Assembly: GCF_012034175.1 (NCBI RefSeq)
Contig: NZ_JAATEJ010000014.1
Coordinates: forward strand, 62,001-126,000
Source: Actinacidiphila epipremni
Lineage (GTDB): Bacteria; Actinomycetota; Actinomycetes; Streptomycetales; Streptomycetaceae
Direction of reading: 5' to 3'
DNA length: 64,000 nt
Both the position numbers and the translations under genes were made by a program. The notes under the pieces were generated by a model that saw only the letters and a list, made by a program, of their open reading frames with translations, was not told the DNA's origin and did no database searches. Below are positions 1 to 19,438 of the stretch, in pieces (position 1 is the first letter of the stretch; each line of letters starts with the position of its first letter).

Positions 1-2113
1 CGTTGATGTCGGTGACGGTGTTGAGGGGCCCGCGGTGGTCCAGCATCACGCCCTTGGGGCGGCCGGTGGAGCCGGAGGTGTAGATGACGTACGCCAGGTC
101 GCCGGGGTCGCGCGGCTCGTCGACCCTCACCTCGGGCGCTTCGGCGGGGGTTTCGGCGGCGGGCGTGAGCACCGGGGCGGTGGTGAGGGCGGCGAGGGCG
201 CCGCGGTGGGTGTCGTCGGTGAGGACGGCGGCGGCCTCGATGTCGCCGAGCAGGTACGCGATGCGGTCGTGCGGCCAGGTGGGGTCCATGGGGACGTACG
301 CGGCGCCCGCGGTCAGGGCCGCGTGGACCGCGGTGATCTGCTCGGGCCCCTTGGGCAGCACCACCGCGACGCGTGAGCCGGCCCGCACCCCGGCGGCGCG
401 CAGCCGGGCGGCGAGCGCGGCGCTGCGGGCGTGCAGGGCGGCGTAGCCGAGGGTGGTGCCGCCGGCGACGACCGCGGGGGCGTCCGGGGTGCGGGCGGCG
501 GTGGCGGGCAGCGCGTCGTGCAGGAAGCCCGCGGTGGGCGGCGCCTCGGGCGCGGGCTCGGCGCGCTGCGCGCGCTGGGCGGCGGGCAGCAGGTCCAGGC
601 CCGGCGCCTCCCAGGCGGCCTCGTCGTCGGCGAGCAGGGCCAGCGCGGTGCGGTAGCCCTCCTCCATGGCGTCGATCAGGCCCTCGGGGAACATCTCCTC
701 GATGACGTCCCACACGACCCACAGACTGCCGTCGGGCAGCTCCCAGAACTCGCAGTCGAACCGCACCTGCGGGGTCTCCAGGGTGCTGTAGTCGGGCCGC
801 TCGGTGGGGCCGACGAACAGCGCGCTGCCGACCGCGAAGGGCGCGACCGCGCGGCCGGGGGTGCGGCGGGCCTGGTTGAGCGCCTGGAGGACCTTGACGC
901 CGCTCCACTGCGAGTGCTCCACGTCCGCGATGACCTGCGCCTGGAGCCGCCGGGCGCGGGCGGCGAAGGACTCCTCGTGCCGCCAGTCGGCCTCCAGCGG
1001 GTAGAGGGAGGCGAAGTTGCCGAGCACCTCGCCGATCTGCGGGTGCAGCGGCAGCCGGTGGGTGATCATGTTGTTGATCAGGAAGTGCCGCGACCCGCTC
1101 CAGTACGACAGCAGCTCGGCGTGCGCGGCCAGCACCACGTTGGTCTTGGTCAGGCCGCGCTCCTCGGCCTTGGCGCGCAGCCGCGCCCACAGGCCGGCGG
1201 GGAAGGTCAGCTCCCGGCGCACCAGGCGCGAGCGGGCCCTGAGGTCGGCGCCGGCGGCGAGCGGCACGGCGGGGGCCTCGGGCCAGCCGGGGATGCGGTC
1301 GCGCCAGTACGCCTCGGCGGCCCGGCCCTGCGGGGACTCCTCCAGGGCGGCGAGCGCCAGCACGCAGTCGCGGTAGCCGATCTCCAGGTCGTCGGGGACG
1401 GAGGCGGGGTCGTGGTAGGCGCGCAGCACGTTGGACAGGAAGCGCATGGTGCCGGGGGCGTCGCTGAAGATGTTGTTGTTGTTCCAGTGCAGCCGGGCGC
1501 GCCCGTCGCCGTACCGGCTGATGTGCGCCTCGATCCACGGCCAGCGCGAGACGTCCGGCTCGTGGCGTTCCATCGCGGCCCGCACCCGCAGGATCTCGGC
1601 CTGCGCGTCGGCCTCGGACAGGCCCGTGAGGTCGGAGACGGTGACCTTGACCGGGGCGGGGTCGTCGCCGGCGTGCTGCATCATCAGGTCGTCGCGGATG
1701 ACGACGAGGTCCTTGCGCTGGCGGCGCAGCACCTGGTTGAGCGCGGCCTCGTAGCGGGCCGGGTCGAGGTCGGCGAACTCCCACTCCATGTACTGGTGCG
1801 GGCGCACATGGTGCTCGAAGCCCTCGCGGCTGCCGATGATGAAGGACGTCTGGAGGTCGGAGGGCGCGAAGGGCTCGCCCAGGCCCGCCGCGTCGTGGGT
1901 GAGGGCCGGCAGCGCCTGGGCGGCGGCGGTGTCGCCGGCGTGCTGGTCGGCGAGCCAGGCGATCAGCTCGGGCTTGTGCGCCACGATCCGGTCGCGCAGC
2001 TCGGGGCGCAGCGCGCCCTTGGGCGCGGAGACCTCCAGGCGGGCGTCGTCGACCAGGCGCAGGCGCACACCGGCGCCGGCGAGTTCTGCCAGCAGGTTGG
2101 GGACGGCGTTCAC
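1..2113 (-). CDS. NRPS, partial: TubC docking - Cy-like condensation - adenylation (cut at left edge)
   Basis: Nonribosomal peptide synthetase that should extend the polyketide chain with an amino acid; about 704 residues are visible before the window ends. Start is GTG at 2113, whose GTGA overlaps the stop of the upstream PKS. Residues 1-55 match the TubC N-terminal docking fold (for example LLAELAGAGVRLRL, then APKGALRPEL). Residues about 85-520 form a heterocyclization (Cy) family domain, recognised by a Cy4-like IPGWPEAPAVPL, a Cy5-like TKTNVVLAAH..LLSYW and a Cy7-like SGVKVL. The DxxxxD signature, however, reads NxxxxD (NNNIFSD) and the Cy6 GDFTS reads GNFAS. Adenylation core motifs A1-A3 follow (AGAAYVPMD, then YTSGSTGRPKGV) and the edge falls just after A3, so substrate choice cannot be read. 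The change in the Cy signature makes true thiazoline or oxazoline formation doubtful. Confidence 0.93.
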   Translation of the reverse strand, partial: MNAVPNLLAELAGAGVRLRLVDDARLEVSAPKGALRPELRDRIVAHKPELIAWLADQHAGDTAAAQALPALTHDAAGLGEPFAPSDLQTSFIIGSREGFEHHVRPHQYMEWEFADLDPARYEAALNQVLRRQRKDLVVIRDDLMMQHAGDDPAPVKVTVSDLTGLSEADAQAEILRVRAAMERHEPDVSRWPWIEAHISRYGDGRARLHWNNNNIFSDAPGTMRFLSNVLRAYHDPASVPDDLEIGYRDCVLALAALEESPQGRAAEAYWRDRIPGWPEAPAVPLAAGADLRARSRLVRRELTFPAGLWARLRAKAEERGLTKTNVVLAAHAELLSYWSGSRHFLINNMITHRLPLHPQIGEVLGNFASLYPLEADWRHEESFAARARRLQAQVIADVEHSQWSGVKVLQALNQARRTPGRAVAPFAVGSALFVGPTERPDYSTLETPQVRFDCEFWELPDGSLWVVWDVIEEMFPEGLIDAMEEGYRTALALLADDEAAWEAPGLDLLPAAQRAQRAEPAPEAPPTAGFLHDALPATAARTPDAPAVVAGGTTLGYAALHARSAALAARLRAAGVRAGSRVAVVLPKGPEQITAVHAALTAGAAYVPMDPTWPHDRIAYLLGDIEAAAVLTDDTHRGALAALTTAPVLTPAAETPAEAPEVRVDEPRDPGDLAYVIYTSGSTGRPKGVMLDHRGPLNTVTDIN

Positions 2114-5100
2114 AGCGTCAGCACCTCGGTCTCCTGGTCGTCAAGGTCGTCCTCGGGCGCGGCCGACACGCTCCTGATCGTCAGCTGCTGGCAGATCAGC
2201 TCGGCGACGTCGGCCGCGGTGCCGCCGCTGAAGAGCAGGTCGGGCGGTATGTCGGCGCGGAAGTCGGCGAGCAGCCGGCTGCGCAGCTGGACGGTGGTCA
2301 GCGAGTCCAGGCCGAGCGTGTTGAGCCGGACGGCCGCGAAGCGCTGCCGCAGGTCGTCGCGGTCGGCGCCGGGGATGCGCAGCAGCAGCCCGACCCGCTC
2401 CAGCAGCCCGTCCAGGACCGCCTGCCGGGCCGCCTCCGGTGCGCTGAGGACCAGCGCGGTCAGCTCCTCCAGCGGTACGGCGTCGGTCGCGGCCACGTCC
2501 GCGGGCGCGTCGGTGACCAGGTCGGCGAGCAGGGTGTAGGGCTGGCGGCGGGAGAAGGCGGCGCCGTAGCGGGCCCAGTCGACGCGGGCCAGGCCCACGT
2601 GCGGACCGGCGCCGCCGGTGCCGCCGGTGCCGCCGGTGCCGCCGGTGCCGCCGCCCAGCAGGGTGCCGAGGGCGGCGAGCGCCCGCCGGGTCGGGATGGC
2701 GTCCATGCCCTGCGCGGTGAAGCGGTCCAGCAGGCTGCGCTCGTACGCCATGCCGGTCTCGCCCCACGGGCCCCAGCCGGCGCTCAGCGTCGTCCTGCCG
2801 TGGCCGCTGCGGTAGCCGGCGAGCGCGTCGAGGAAGCTGTTGGCGACGACGTAGGCGGCCTGCCCTGGCGAGCCGGTCAGCGACAGCATCGAGGAGTACA
2901 GGACGAGGAAGTCCAGGTCCAGCGACGCGGTGTGCTGGTGCAGCAGCCAGGCGCCGCGGACCTTGGGTTCCATGACCCGGCGGAAGCGGTCCCAGTCCAG
3001 GTCCACCAGCGCCGCGTCGTCGGTGACGCCCGCGGCGTGCACGACACCGCGCAGCGGCGGCAGGTCCTTGGCGACGTACGCGAACAGGTCGGCGACGGCG
3101 GCCGGTTCTGCGATGTCGCAGGCCCGGGTCTCCACGCGGGTGCCACGGCGGCGCAGGTCGGCGATCCACTGCGGCTCGCCGGCCGGCAGGCGGCGGCCGG
3201 TCAGCACCAGGGCGCCGGCGCCGTGCTCGGCGAGCCAGGCCGCGGTGACCTGGCCGAGGCCGCCGAAGGCGCCGGTGATCAGGTACGCGCCGTCGGCCCT
3301 GACCGGCGGGGCCTGCGGGGCGCCGAGGCCGGCCTCGCGCAACCGGGCCTCGTGGCGGCGGCCCGCGCGCAGCCGGTAGTGGCCGGAGCCGGGGCGGGCG
3401 GCGGCTGCGGCGAGCAGCTCGGCGAGCGCGGGGGCGGCTGCCGCGGGGTCGAGGTCGAGGTGGGTGACGCGCAGGTCGGGGTAGTCGGCGACGACCGCCT
3501 TGGCGGCGCCGGTGAGCACGGCCTGCGCGGGGTCGGGGACGGTGTCGGTGGCGCCGGTGGAGCACAGCACGACGCGGGCGTCGGCGGTCCCGGGGGCGCG
3601 GACGAACTCCTGGAGCAGCAGGAAGCTGTCGCGGGCGAGCCGGAAGGCGGTCTGCGGGGTGTCCTCGTCGTGGGCGGCGGGCCCGGTGGCGGGGGCGGCG
3701 TGCAGCAGCAGTCCCGCGAGGGGGCGGCCGGTGGCGCGCAGGGCGTCGAGCTCGGTGCGCAGCGCCTGCGCGGTGGGGGCGGGCAGCACGGTGCTGAGGG
3801 GGTGCTCGGCGGCCCAGCGGGCGGCGAGGTCGGTGTCGTCGCTGAACAGCAGCCAGGTGCCGTCCGCCGGGTCGGTTCCCGGCGCCGGCGCGGTCGTGTC
3901 GTCCAGGGGCACCCACGCGGTCTCGTAGCGGCGCAGGGCCGGCGCCGCGAGCGCGGCGAGGGCGCCCGCGGGGACGGCGGTGAAGCGCAGCGACTCCACG
4001 ACGGCCAGGCAGCGCCCGTCCTCGGCGTGCAGGGCCAGGTCCAGCACCCGCTCCCCCGCGGTCGCGTCGTCGGTGCGCAGCACCCGGCACCACACGCGGG
4101 CCGGCAGCGCCTCGAAGACGGTGCACCGCGCGAGCGAGGTGGGCAGCGGGACGCCGTCGCCGTCGCCGAGGAAGGCGCCGACGGTCTGGAAGCAGGCGTC
4201 CAGCAGCGGCGGGTGGAGGACGTAGTCCGCGACGGCGCCGCCCGCGGAGTCGGCGGCGTCGGCGGCGGTCTCGACCAGGGCCGCGGCCTCGTCGCCGCCG
4301 CGCCACAGCCGGCGCAGGGCGCGGAAGGCGGGGCCGTGGTCGACGGAGCCGGCACGCAGCCGGGCGTAGAGGGCGTCGACGTCGACCTCGGTCATGCCGG
4401 CGGTGAGCGTCGCGGGCGGCAGGTCCGGCGGGCGTACGGCGGCCGACCGTACGGCCAGCGCGCTCGCGTGCTCGGTCCACTGCGTCGCGCCCTGCTCGCG
4501 GCTGAAGCAGCGCACCAGCAGGCCGCCGTCCGCGGTGTGCGGCGACGCGGTGGCCTGCACCTCGCGCGGGCCGCCCTCGGTGAAGGGCAGGAACTCCTGG
4601 AAGGCGACGTCCTCCAGGCGGTACGAGGCCGGGCCGGTGGACCCGCCGGCCGCCGCGCGGGCCGCGGCCAGCGCCCACTCGGTCATGGCGGCTGCGGGGA
4701 GCACGGGCACGCCGGCGACCCGGTGCTGGTCGAGGTAGGCGGGGCGGTCCGGGGCGAGCGTCTGGGCGTACCAGTGGCCGTCCGCGCCGGCCAGCTCCAC
4801 GGGCGCGCCGAGCAGCGGGTGCCCGTCGCGTACGGCGGGGGCGGCGGTGCGCGGCCCCGCCATGTGCCAGTAGCGGCGGTGCTGGAAGGGGTACGTGGGC
4901 AGGGTGAGCGGGGGCCGTTCGCGGGCGGCGGCGCCGAAGGCGGTGTCGGGCCAGGTCACGGTGACGCCGGCGGTGTGGAGTTCGGCCAGCGCGGTGAGCA
5001 GGCCGCGGGACTCCGGGGTGCCGGTGCGCAGGGCGGTGGCCAGGACGTGGCCGGCGCCGCCCTCCGCCTCGCCGGCGAGGAAGCGGTGGGCCAGGGCGGT

Positions 5101-7858
5101 CAGGACGCGGTCGGGGCCGAGTTCGAGGTAGGCGGTGACCTTGGCGTCGCGCAGGGTGCGCAGGCCGTCGAGGAACCGGACGGCCTCGCGGGCCTGGGCG
5201 ACCCAGTAGTCGGGGGTGAGCAGTTCGGCGCCGGCGAGGTCGCCGGTGACGTTGGAGACGACCGGGATGCGCGGCGGGTGGAACGTCACCCGGCCGGCGG
5301 CGGCCCGCAGGTCGTCCAGGGCGCCGTCCATGTGGGGCGAGTGGAAGGCGTGGCTGACCCGCAGCCGGGTGGCCTTGCCGCCGCGCAGCCGCCACAGCTC
5401 GGCCAGTTCCTCGGCGGCGTCCAGGTCGCCGGAGATCACCGTGGCGCCGGGGGCGTTGACCGCGCCGATCGCGACCCGCCCGGTGTGCGTGGCCAGCAGC
5501 GCCCGTACGGCCGGCTCGTCGCCGTCGAGGGAGAACATCGCGCCGCCCTCGGGCATCGCGCCCATCAGCCGGCCGCGGGCGGCGACCAGGGCCGCGGCGT
5601 CGGGCAGCGAGAAGACGCCGGCGACGTGGGCGGCGGCCAGTTCGCCGATGGAGTGGCCGAGCAGGTGGTCGGGGACGACGCCGTGGGCCTCCACGAGCCG
5701 GAAGAGGGCGACTTCGAGGGCGAAGAGCGCGGGCTGGGTGTAGGCGGTGCGGTCCAGCAGGGCCGCGTCGGGGCTGCCGGGCGCGGCGAACATCAGGTCG
5801 CGCAGGGGGCGTTCGAGGTGCGGGTCGAAGGCCGCGCACACCTCGTCGAGGGCGGCGGCGAACGCGGGCTGCTCGCGGTGGAGCTCGGCGCCGCGGCCGG
5901 CGCGCTGGGCGCCCTGGCCGGTGAACAGGAAGGCGGTGAGCGGCCGTTCGCCGGCCTCGCCGCGCACGAGCTGCGGCGCGTCGGCGCCGGCGGCGAGCGC
6001 CCGCAGCCCTTCGAGCAGCTCGGTGCGGCTCTCCCCGACGACGACCGCGCGGTGCTCGAAGCCCGCACGCGTCCGGGCCAGCGCGAACCCGATCCCGCCG
6101 GGCGTGGCCCCCTCTTCCCTCTCGGCGAACTCACGCACCCGCTCGGCCTGCGCCCGAAGCGCGGCCCCCGTCCGCGCCGCCACCACCCACGGCACCACCC
6201 CGCACCCCGGCGCGTCGTCTTGCCCCTCCGCCACGCCCGACTTCTCGGCCGGGCCCGCGGCGGCGGCTGCCGCGCCGGACGCGCCGGCGCTGCGGGCGGA
6301 CGTCCCGGCGACGGCTGCCGCCGGGGCGGTAGCGCCAGGCGCGGGGGCGGCTGCCGCCGCGGCCTCGGCGGCCGGGCCCGCGGCGCCCTCCGGCGCCGGG
6401 GCGGATGCCACCCGGGGCGCCGTTGCGGGCATGGCCGCCCGCGCCGCCAGGCCGGCGCCGGCCTCCGCGGCCTCACCCGCAAGCTCCGCCGCAGGCGGCT
6501 CCTCCAGGATGACGTGGGCGTTCGTGCCGCTGATGCCGAACGCGGAGACGCCGGCGCGGCGGGGGCGGTCGGTGGGCGGCCAGGGGGTGGGGTCGGTGAG
6601 GAGGGCGATCGCGCCGGAGGACCAGTCGACGTGGTCGGAGGGGCGGTCGGTGTGCAGGGTGCGGGGCAGCAGGCCGTGGCGCATCGCCATGACCATCTTG
6701 ATGACGCCCGCGACGCCGGAGGCGGCCTGCGAGTGGCCGAGGTTGGACTTCAGCGCGCCGAGCCGCAGCGGGCGCTCCGCCGGGCGGCCGGGGCCGAACA
6801 CCGCGAGCAGCGCCTGCGCCTCGATGGGGTCGCCCAGCGTCGTGCCGGTGCCGTGCGCCTCGACCGCGTCGATGTCGGCGGGGGCGAGCCGCGCGGCGGC
6901 CAGCGCCTGCCGGATCACCCGCTGCTGGGCGGGACCGCTGGGCGCGGTGAGCCCGTTGCTCGCGCCGTCCTGGTTGACCGCCGAGCCGCGGACGACCGCG
7001 AGCACCGGGTGCCCGGCCCGCCGCGCGTCCGACAGCCGCTCCAGCACCAGCACGCCCGCGCCCTCCGCCCACGCGGTGCCGTCGGCGGCCTGCGCGAAGG
7101 GCTTGCAGCGCCCGTCCGCGGCCAGGCCCCCCTGCGCGCCGAACTCCACGAACATCCCCGGGCCCGGCATGACCGCGGCGCCGCCGGCCAGCGCCAGCCC
7201 GCACTCGCCGCGGCGCAGCGCCGCGCACGCCAGGTGCAGGGCGACCAGCGAGGACGAGCAGGCCGTGTCGATGCTGACGGCCGGTCCGTTCAGCCCCAGG
7301 CTGTAGGAGATCCGGCCGGCCGCGACGCTGGTGGAGCGGCCGGTCAGCAGATGCCCCGCGAGGCCCTCGGGCGGTTCGTGCAGCGGCGCGCAGTAGTCGT
7401 TGTGGACGAGCCCGGCGAAGACGCCGGTGTCGCCGCCGCGCAGCGTCTCGGGGTTGACGCCGGCCCGCTCCACCGCCTCCCACGCCAGTTCCAGCAGCAG
7501 CCGCTGCTGCGGGTCCATGGCCTCGGCCTCGCGCGGCGAGATGCCGAAGAAGGCCGCGTCGAAGCCGGCGGCGTCGGCGAGGAAGCCGCCGCCCGTGGTG
7601 GGCGTGCCGGCGGGGCCGCGCAGCGCGTCGAGGTCCCAGCCGCGGTCCTCGGGGAAGCCGCCGATCGCGTCGGTGCCCTCGGCGGCGAGCCGCCACAGGT
7701 CGTCGGGCCCGGCCACGTCGCCGGGGTAGCGGCAGGCCATGCCGACGATGGCCACCGGCTCGCTGTCGCGGGCCTCCTGCTCGCGTATCCGCTGGTTCGC
7801 TTCGGCCAGGCGGGACGTGGCGGTCTTGAGGTAACTGCGGAGCCTGTCTTCGGTCGTC

Positions 7859-7869
<11 letters not shown>
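2110..7869 (-). CDS. Type I modular PKS, one module: docking-KS-AT-DH-KR-ACP
   Basis: Second extension module of the assembly line. Domains in order: N-terminal coiled docking helix (residues 1-35); KS (about 37-460, Cys204 in DTACSSS, His339 in EAHGTGTT); AT (about 640-940, Ser740 in GHSIGE and HAFH at 840, both malonyl-type); DH (about 1010-1290, HxxxGxxxxP from His1049 and Asp1224 in DACFQ); KR (about 1525-1700, Rossmann GAFGGLG, Lys1636, Tyr1673, and a TDD that approximates the B-type LDD); ACP (Ser1856 in GLDSL). All key residues are present, so the unit should be left as an alpha,beta-enoyl. The C-terminus is short and acidic (DDLDDQETEVLTL), as expected for a tail that docks to a TubC-type domain. 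It overlaps the upstream PKS by 11 bases and the NRPS by 4. Residues 465-550 are an unusually long Ala/Pro/Gly linker. Confidence 0.96.
2611..2655. repeat. 9-bp tandem repeat inside the PKS KR-ACP linker
   Basis: Four exact copies of GCCGCCGGT followed by a fifth, degenerate copy. On the coding strand they give a (Gly-Gly-Thr)n stretch at residues about 1740-1755 of the second PKS, between KR and ACP. The unit is in frame, so copy-number changes would alter only linker length. Confidence 0.9.
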
Positions 7870-17557
<9,688 letters not shown>

Positions 17558-17870
17558 CCGGCTGCCCTCCCCTGGCGTCGGCCGGGAACGGACGCGACAG
17601 CAGGCGGCGGCGAGCGCCCCCCGTTTACGCGCCACGAACCCTGAGGTTCCGAAAACTCCGGGTCAGACGCTACGGCCGGGCCGAAGCGGCAGCATCGCGC
17701 AGATTGCTGGTGTGAGCGTTACAACTCTGCGGCTCCGCTCCGCGCGCAGTCCGCGATGCGGCCCGCTCACCCGGTCGCCGTACGGGGGCGTGACCGGCGG
17801 GCGGCGGGATCGTTTGAGGTGGCGTCAGCAGCAGGACGGGCCGCGGTGCGGCGCCCGCGGAGGGAGTCGT
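17558..17870. promoter_or_regulatory. Divergent intergenic region, PKS operon / methyltransferase
   Basis: This 313-base gap must hold the promoter of the leftward PKS/NRPS genes. The Shine-Dalgarno of the first PKS (GGGGAGGG, coding strand) lies at about 17564-17571, and that of the rightward methyltransferase (GGAGGGAG) at about 17859-17866. I could not pick a convincing -35/-10 pair. The stretch 17640-17735 is the least GC-rich part and the likeliest promoter location. No gene is supported here. Confidence 0.5.
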
Positions 17871-18707
17871 GTGCACAGCATCGTCAACACCGAGCAGGCG
17901 GCTGCCTGGAACGGCGCGGAGGGCGCCCACTGGGCCGACCACCAGGACGACTACGACGCGGTGAACGCCGGATTCAACGCGCCGCTGCTCGCGGCTGCGG
18001 CGATCGGCGCGCACGACCGCGTCCTCGACATCGGCTGCGGGAACGGGCAGGTGACCCGGCTCGCGGCGCTGCGGGCGGCGCGCGGCGGCGCGCTCGGTGT
18101 CGACCTGTCCGCGCCGATACTGGAGCGGGCGCGGGCGACGGCGCGGCGCGAGGGCGTCGGCAACGCGGAGTTCGTCCGCGGGGACGCGCAGGTGCACCCC
18201 TTCGAGGCGGCCGGTTTCGATGTGGCCGTCAGCCGCTTCGGGGTGATGTTCTTCGCCGACCCGGTCGCGGCGTTCCGCAATGTGCACCGCGCGCTGCGGC
18301 CGGGCGGCCGGCTGGCCTTCCTGAGCCTGCAGCCGGTGGAGCGCAACGAGGTGGGGACGGTGCTGGCGGCTCTCGCGGGCCCGCGGGCCGCCGGGCCGCC
18401 CGACGACGGGCTGTCGCGCGCGGGCGCGTTCTCGCTGGCCGATCCGGCGCGGACGCAGTCGCTGCTGGCGGACGCCGGCTTACGCGCGGTGTCCGTGGCC
18501 CCGGTGGAGGCCGCCCAGACCTGGGGGCCGGACGCGCCCGCCGCCGCCGCGTTCCTCGCCGGCTGGGGCCCGGTCCGCACCCTCCTCGCCGCGCAGCCCT
18601 CGGCGGAGGCGGCCCGCGAGCTGCTCCAGGAGGCGCTGGCCCCGTACGCGACCCCCGACGGTGTGCGGCTGACCGGCGCGGCCTGGCTGGTGACGGCGAC
18701 CGCGTAG
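17871..18707 (+). CDS. Class I SAM-dependent methyltransferase
   Basis: Predicted soluble methyltransferase of 278 aa. The GTG start at 17871 follows a good ribosome site, while the frame upstream of it is Arg-rich and not protein-like. The N-terminal W-x-x-x-G-x-x-W helix region (AAWNGAEGAHWADHQ) and motif I, VLDIGCGNGQVTR at about residues 53-65, are those of Methyltransf_11/25 proteins. The acidic loop at the end of beta2 (GVDLS) and the post-motif (RFGVMFFADPVAAFRNVHRALRPGGRLAF) are all present. The substrate is unknown. It is transcribed away from the PKS genes, so it may be the flanking tailoring gene of that cluster or an unrelated neighbour; the sequence does not decide. Confidence 0.87.
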   Translation: MHSIVNTEQAAAWNGAEGAHWADHQDDYDAVNAGFNAPLLAAAAIGAHDRVLDIGCGNGQVTRLAALRAARGGALGVDLSAPILERARATARREGVGNAEFVRGDAQVHPFEAAGFDVAVSRFGVMFFADPVAAFRNVHRALRPGGRLAFLSLQPVERNEVGTVLAALAGPRAAGPPDDGLSRAGAFSLADPARTQSLLADAGLRAVSVAPVEAAQTWGPDAPAAAAFLAGWGPVRTLLAAQPSAEAARELLQEALAPYATPDGVRLTGAAWLVTATA

Positions 18708-18739
18708 GGGGTGCCGTACGGGCGGAGGGTGCGGCGGCC

Positions 18740-19264
18740 TCAGGAGCGGGGGGTCTGCGCCGGCGCCGGCGCCGCGGCCGGGGCGGGGCCGGTGAGCGGG
18801 ACGCCGCGCAGCAGCTGGATCATCACCGTGACCACGCCGGCCATGACGCACTGGTCGCTGAGGTTGAAGATGCCGCCGTGCCCGACCTGGATGAAGTCCA
18901 GCACCGCGCCGCGGCCGAAGCCGGGGGTGCGGAAGAGCCGGTCGGCGAGGTTGCCGCCGGCGCCGGCGAAGATCAGGCCGAGCCCGACGCCCCAGCCCGT
19001 GGAGCGTATGGCCGGCGACTTGCGGGCGATGAAGGCGCACACCCCGATGGCCAGCAGCGTGAACACCAGGGTCGCGCGGGGCGCGAAGGAGCCGGCCGCG
19101 CCGGAGTTGCGGTAGGCCGTGAAGGTGACGAGGCCGCCCAGGACGTGGCTGGGCTGGTGGCCCTCCACCAGCTCGGCGGCGACCGCCTTGGTGGACTGGT
19201 CGAGGGCGAGCCCGGCCGCCGCCGTGATCCACAGGGCGCGCTGCGCCACTCCCCGTTGCCGCAT
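18740..19264 (-). CDS. lspA: Lipoprotein signal peptidase (signal peptidase II)
   Basis: Membrane aspartyl protease of 174 aa that would cleave prolipoprotein signal peptides after lipidation. There are four predicted membrane segments. The family signatures are GGNLADRLFR and FNLSDQ, carrying the two catalytic Asp residues, and an upstream NSGAAGSF in place of the usual NxGAAF. The start ATG 19264 precedes a short Arg/Gln-rich N-terminus and then the first membrane helix. It stands alone, tail-to-tail with the methyltransferase gene and divergent from phosphoketolase, away from the usual ileS/rluD context, so it may be an accessory copy. The Phe missing from the NxGAAF motif is unusual. Confidence 0.9.
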   Translation of the reverse strand: MRQRGVAQRALWITAAAGLALDQSTKAVAAELVEGHQPSHVLGGLVTFTAYRNSGAAGSFAPRATLVFTLLAIGVCAFIARKSPAIRSTGWGVGLGLIFAGAGGNLADRLFRTPGFGRGAVLDFIQVGHGGIFNLSDQCVMAGVVTVMIQLLRGVPLTGPAPAAAPAPAQTPRS

Positions 19265-19438
19265 CGGCCGCCTCCCGCGTGATCGTGACGTCGTGTCGAG
19301 CCTACGCCCGGCGCGCGGCGCCACCGGCGGCCCGGCTCGGGACCATGTGCCCCGAACATTTCCCCGAACGGCCCTGTTGCCTCCTGCGGCGGGCGGGAAG
19401 GCTGGTGCGGACGACACCGTCTCGCCTGGAGGTCCCGC

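Noticed and set aside
500..1860. Calling the NRPS domain a normal thiazoline-forming Cy domain
   Set aside because: The DxxxxD and GDFTS signatures are altered, so cyclisation cannot be claimed.
17870..17877. Third occurrence of TGTGCACA, at the methyltransferase start
   Set aside because: The flanks do not match the extended 14-base element and it overlaps the start codon, so I treat it as chance.
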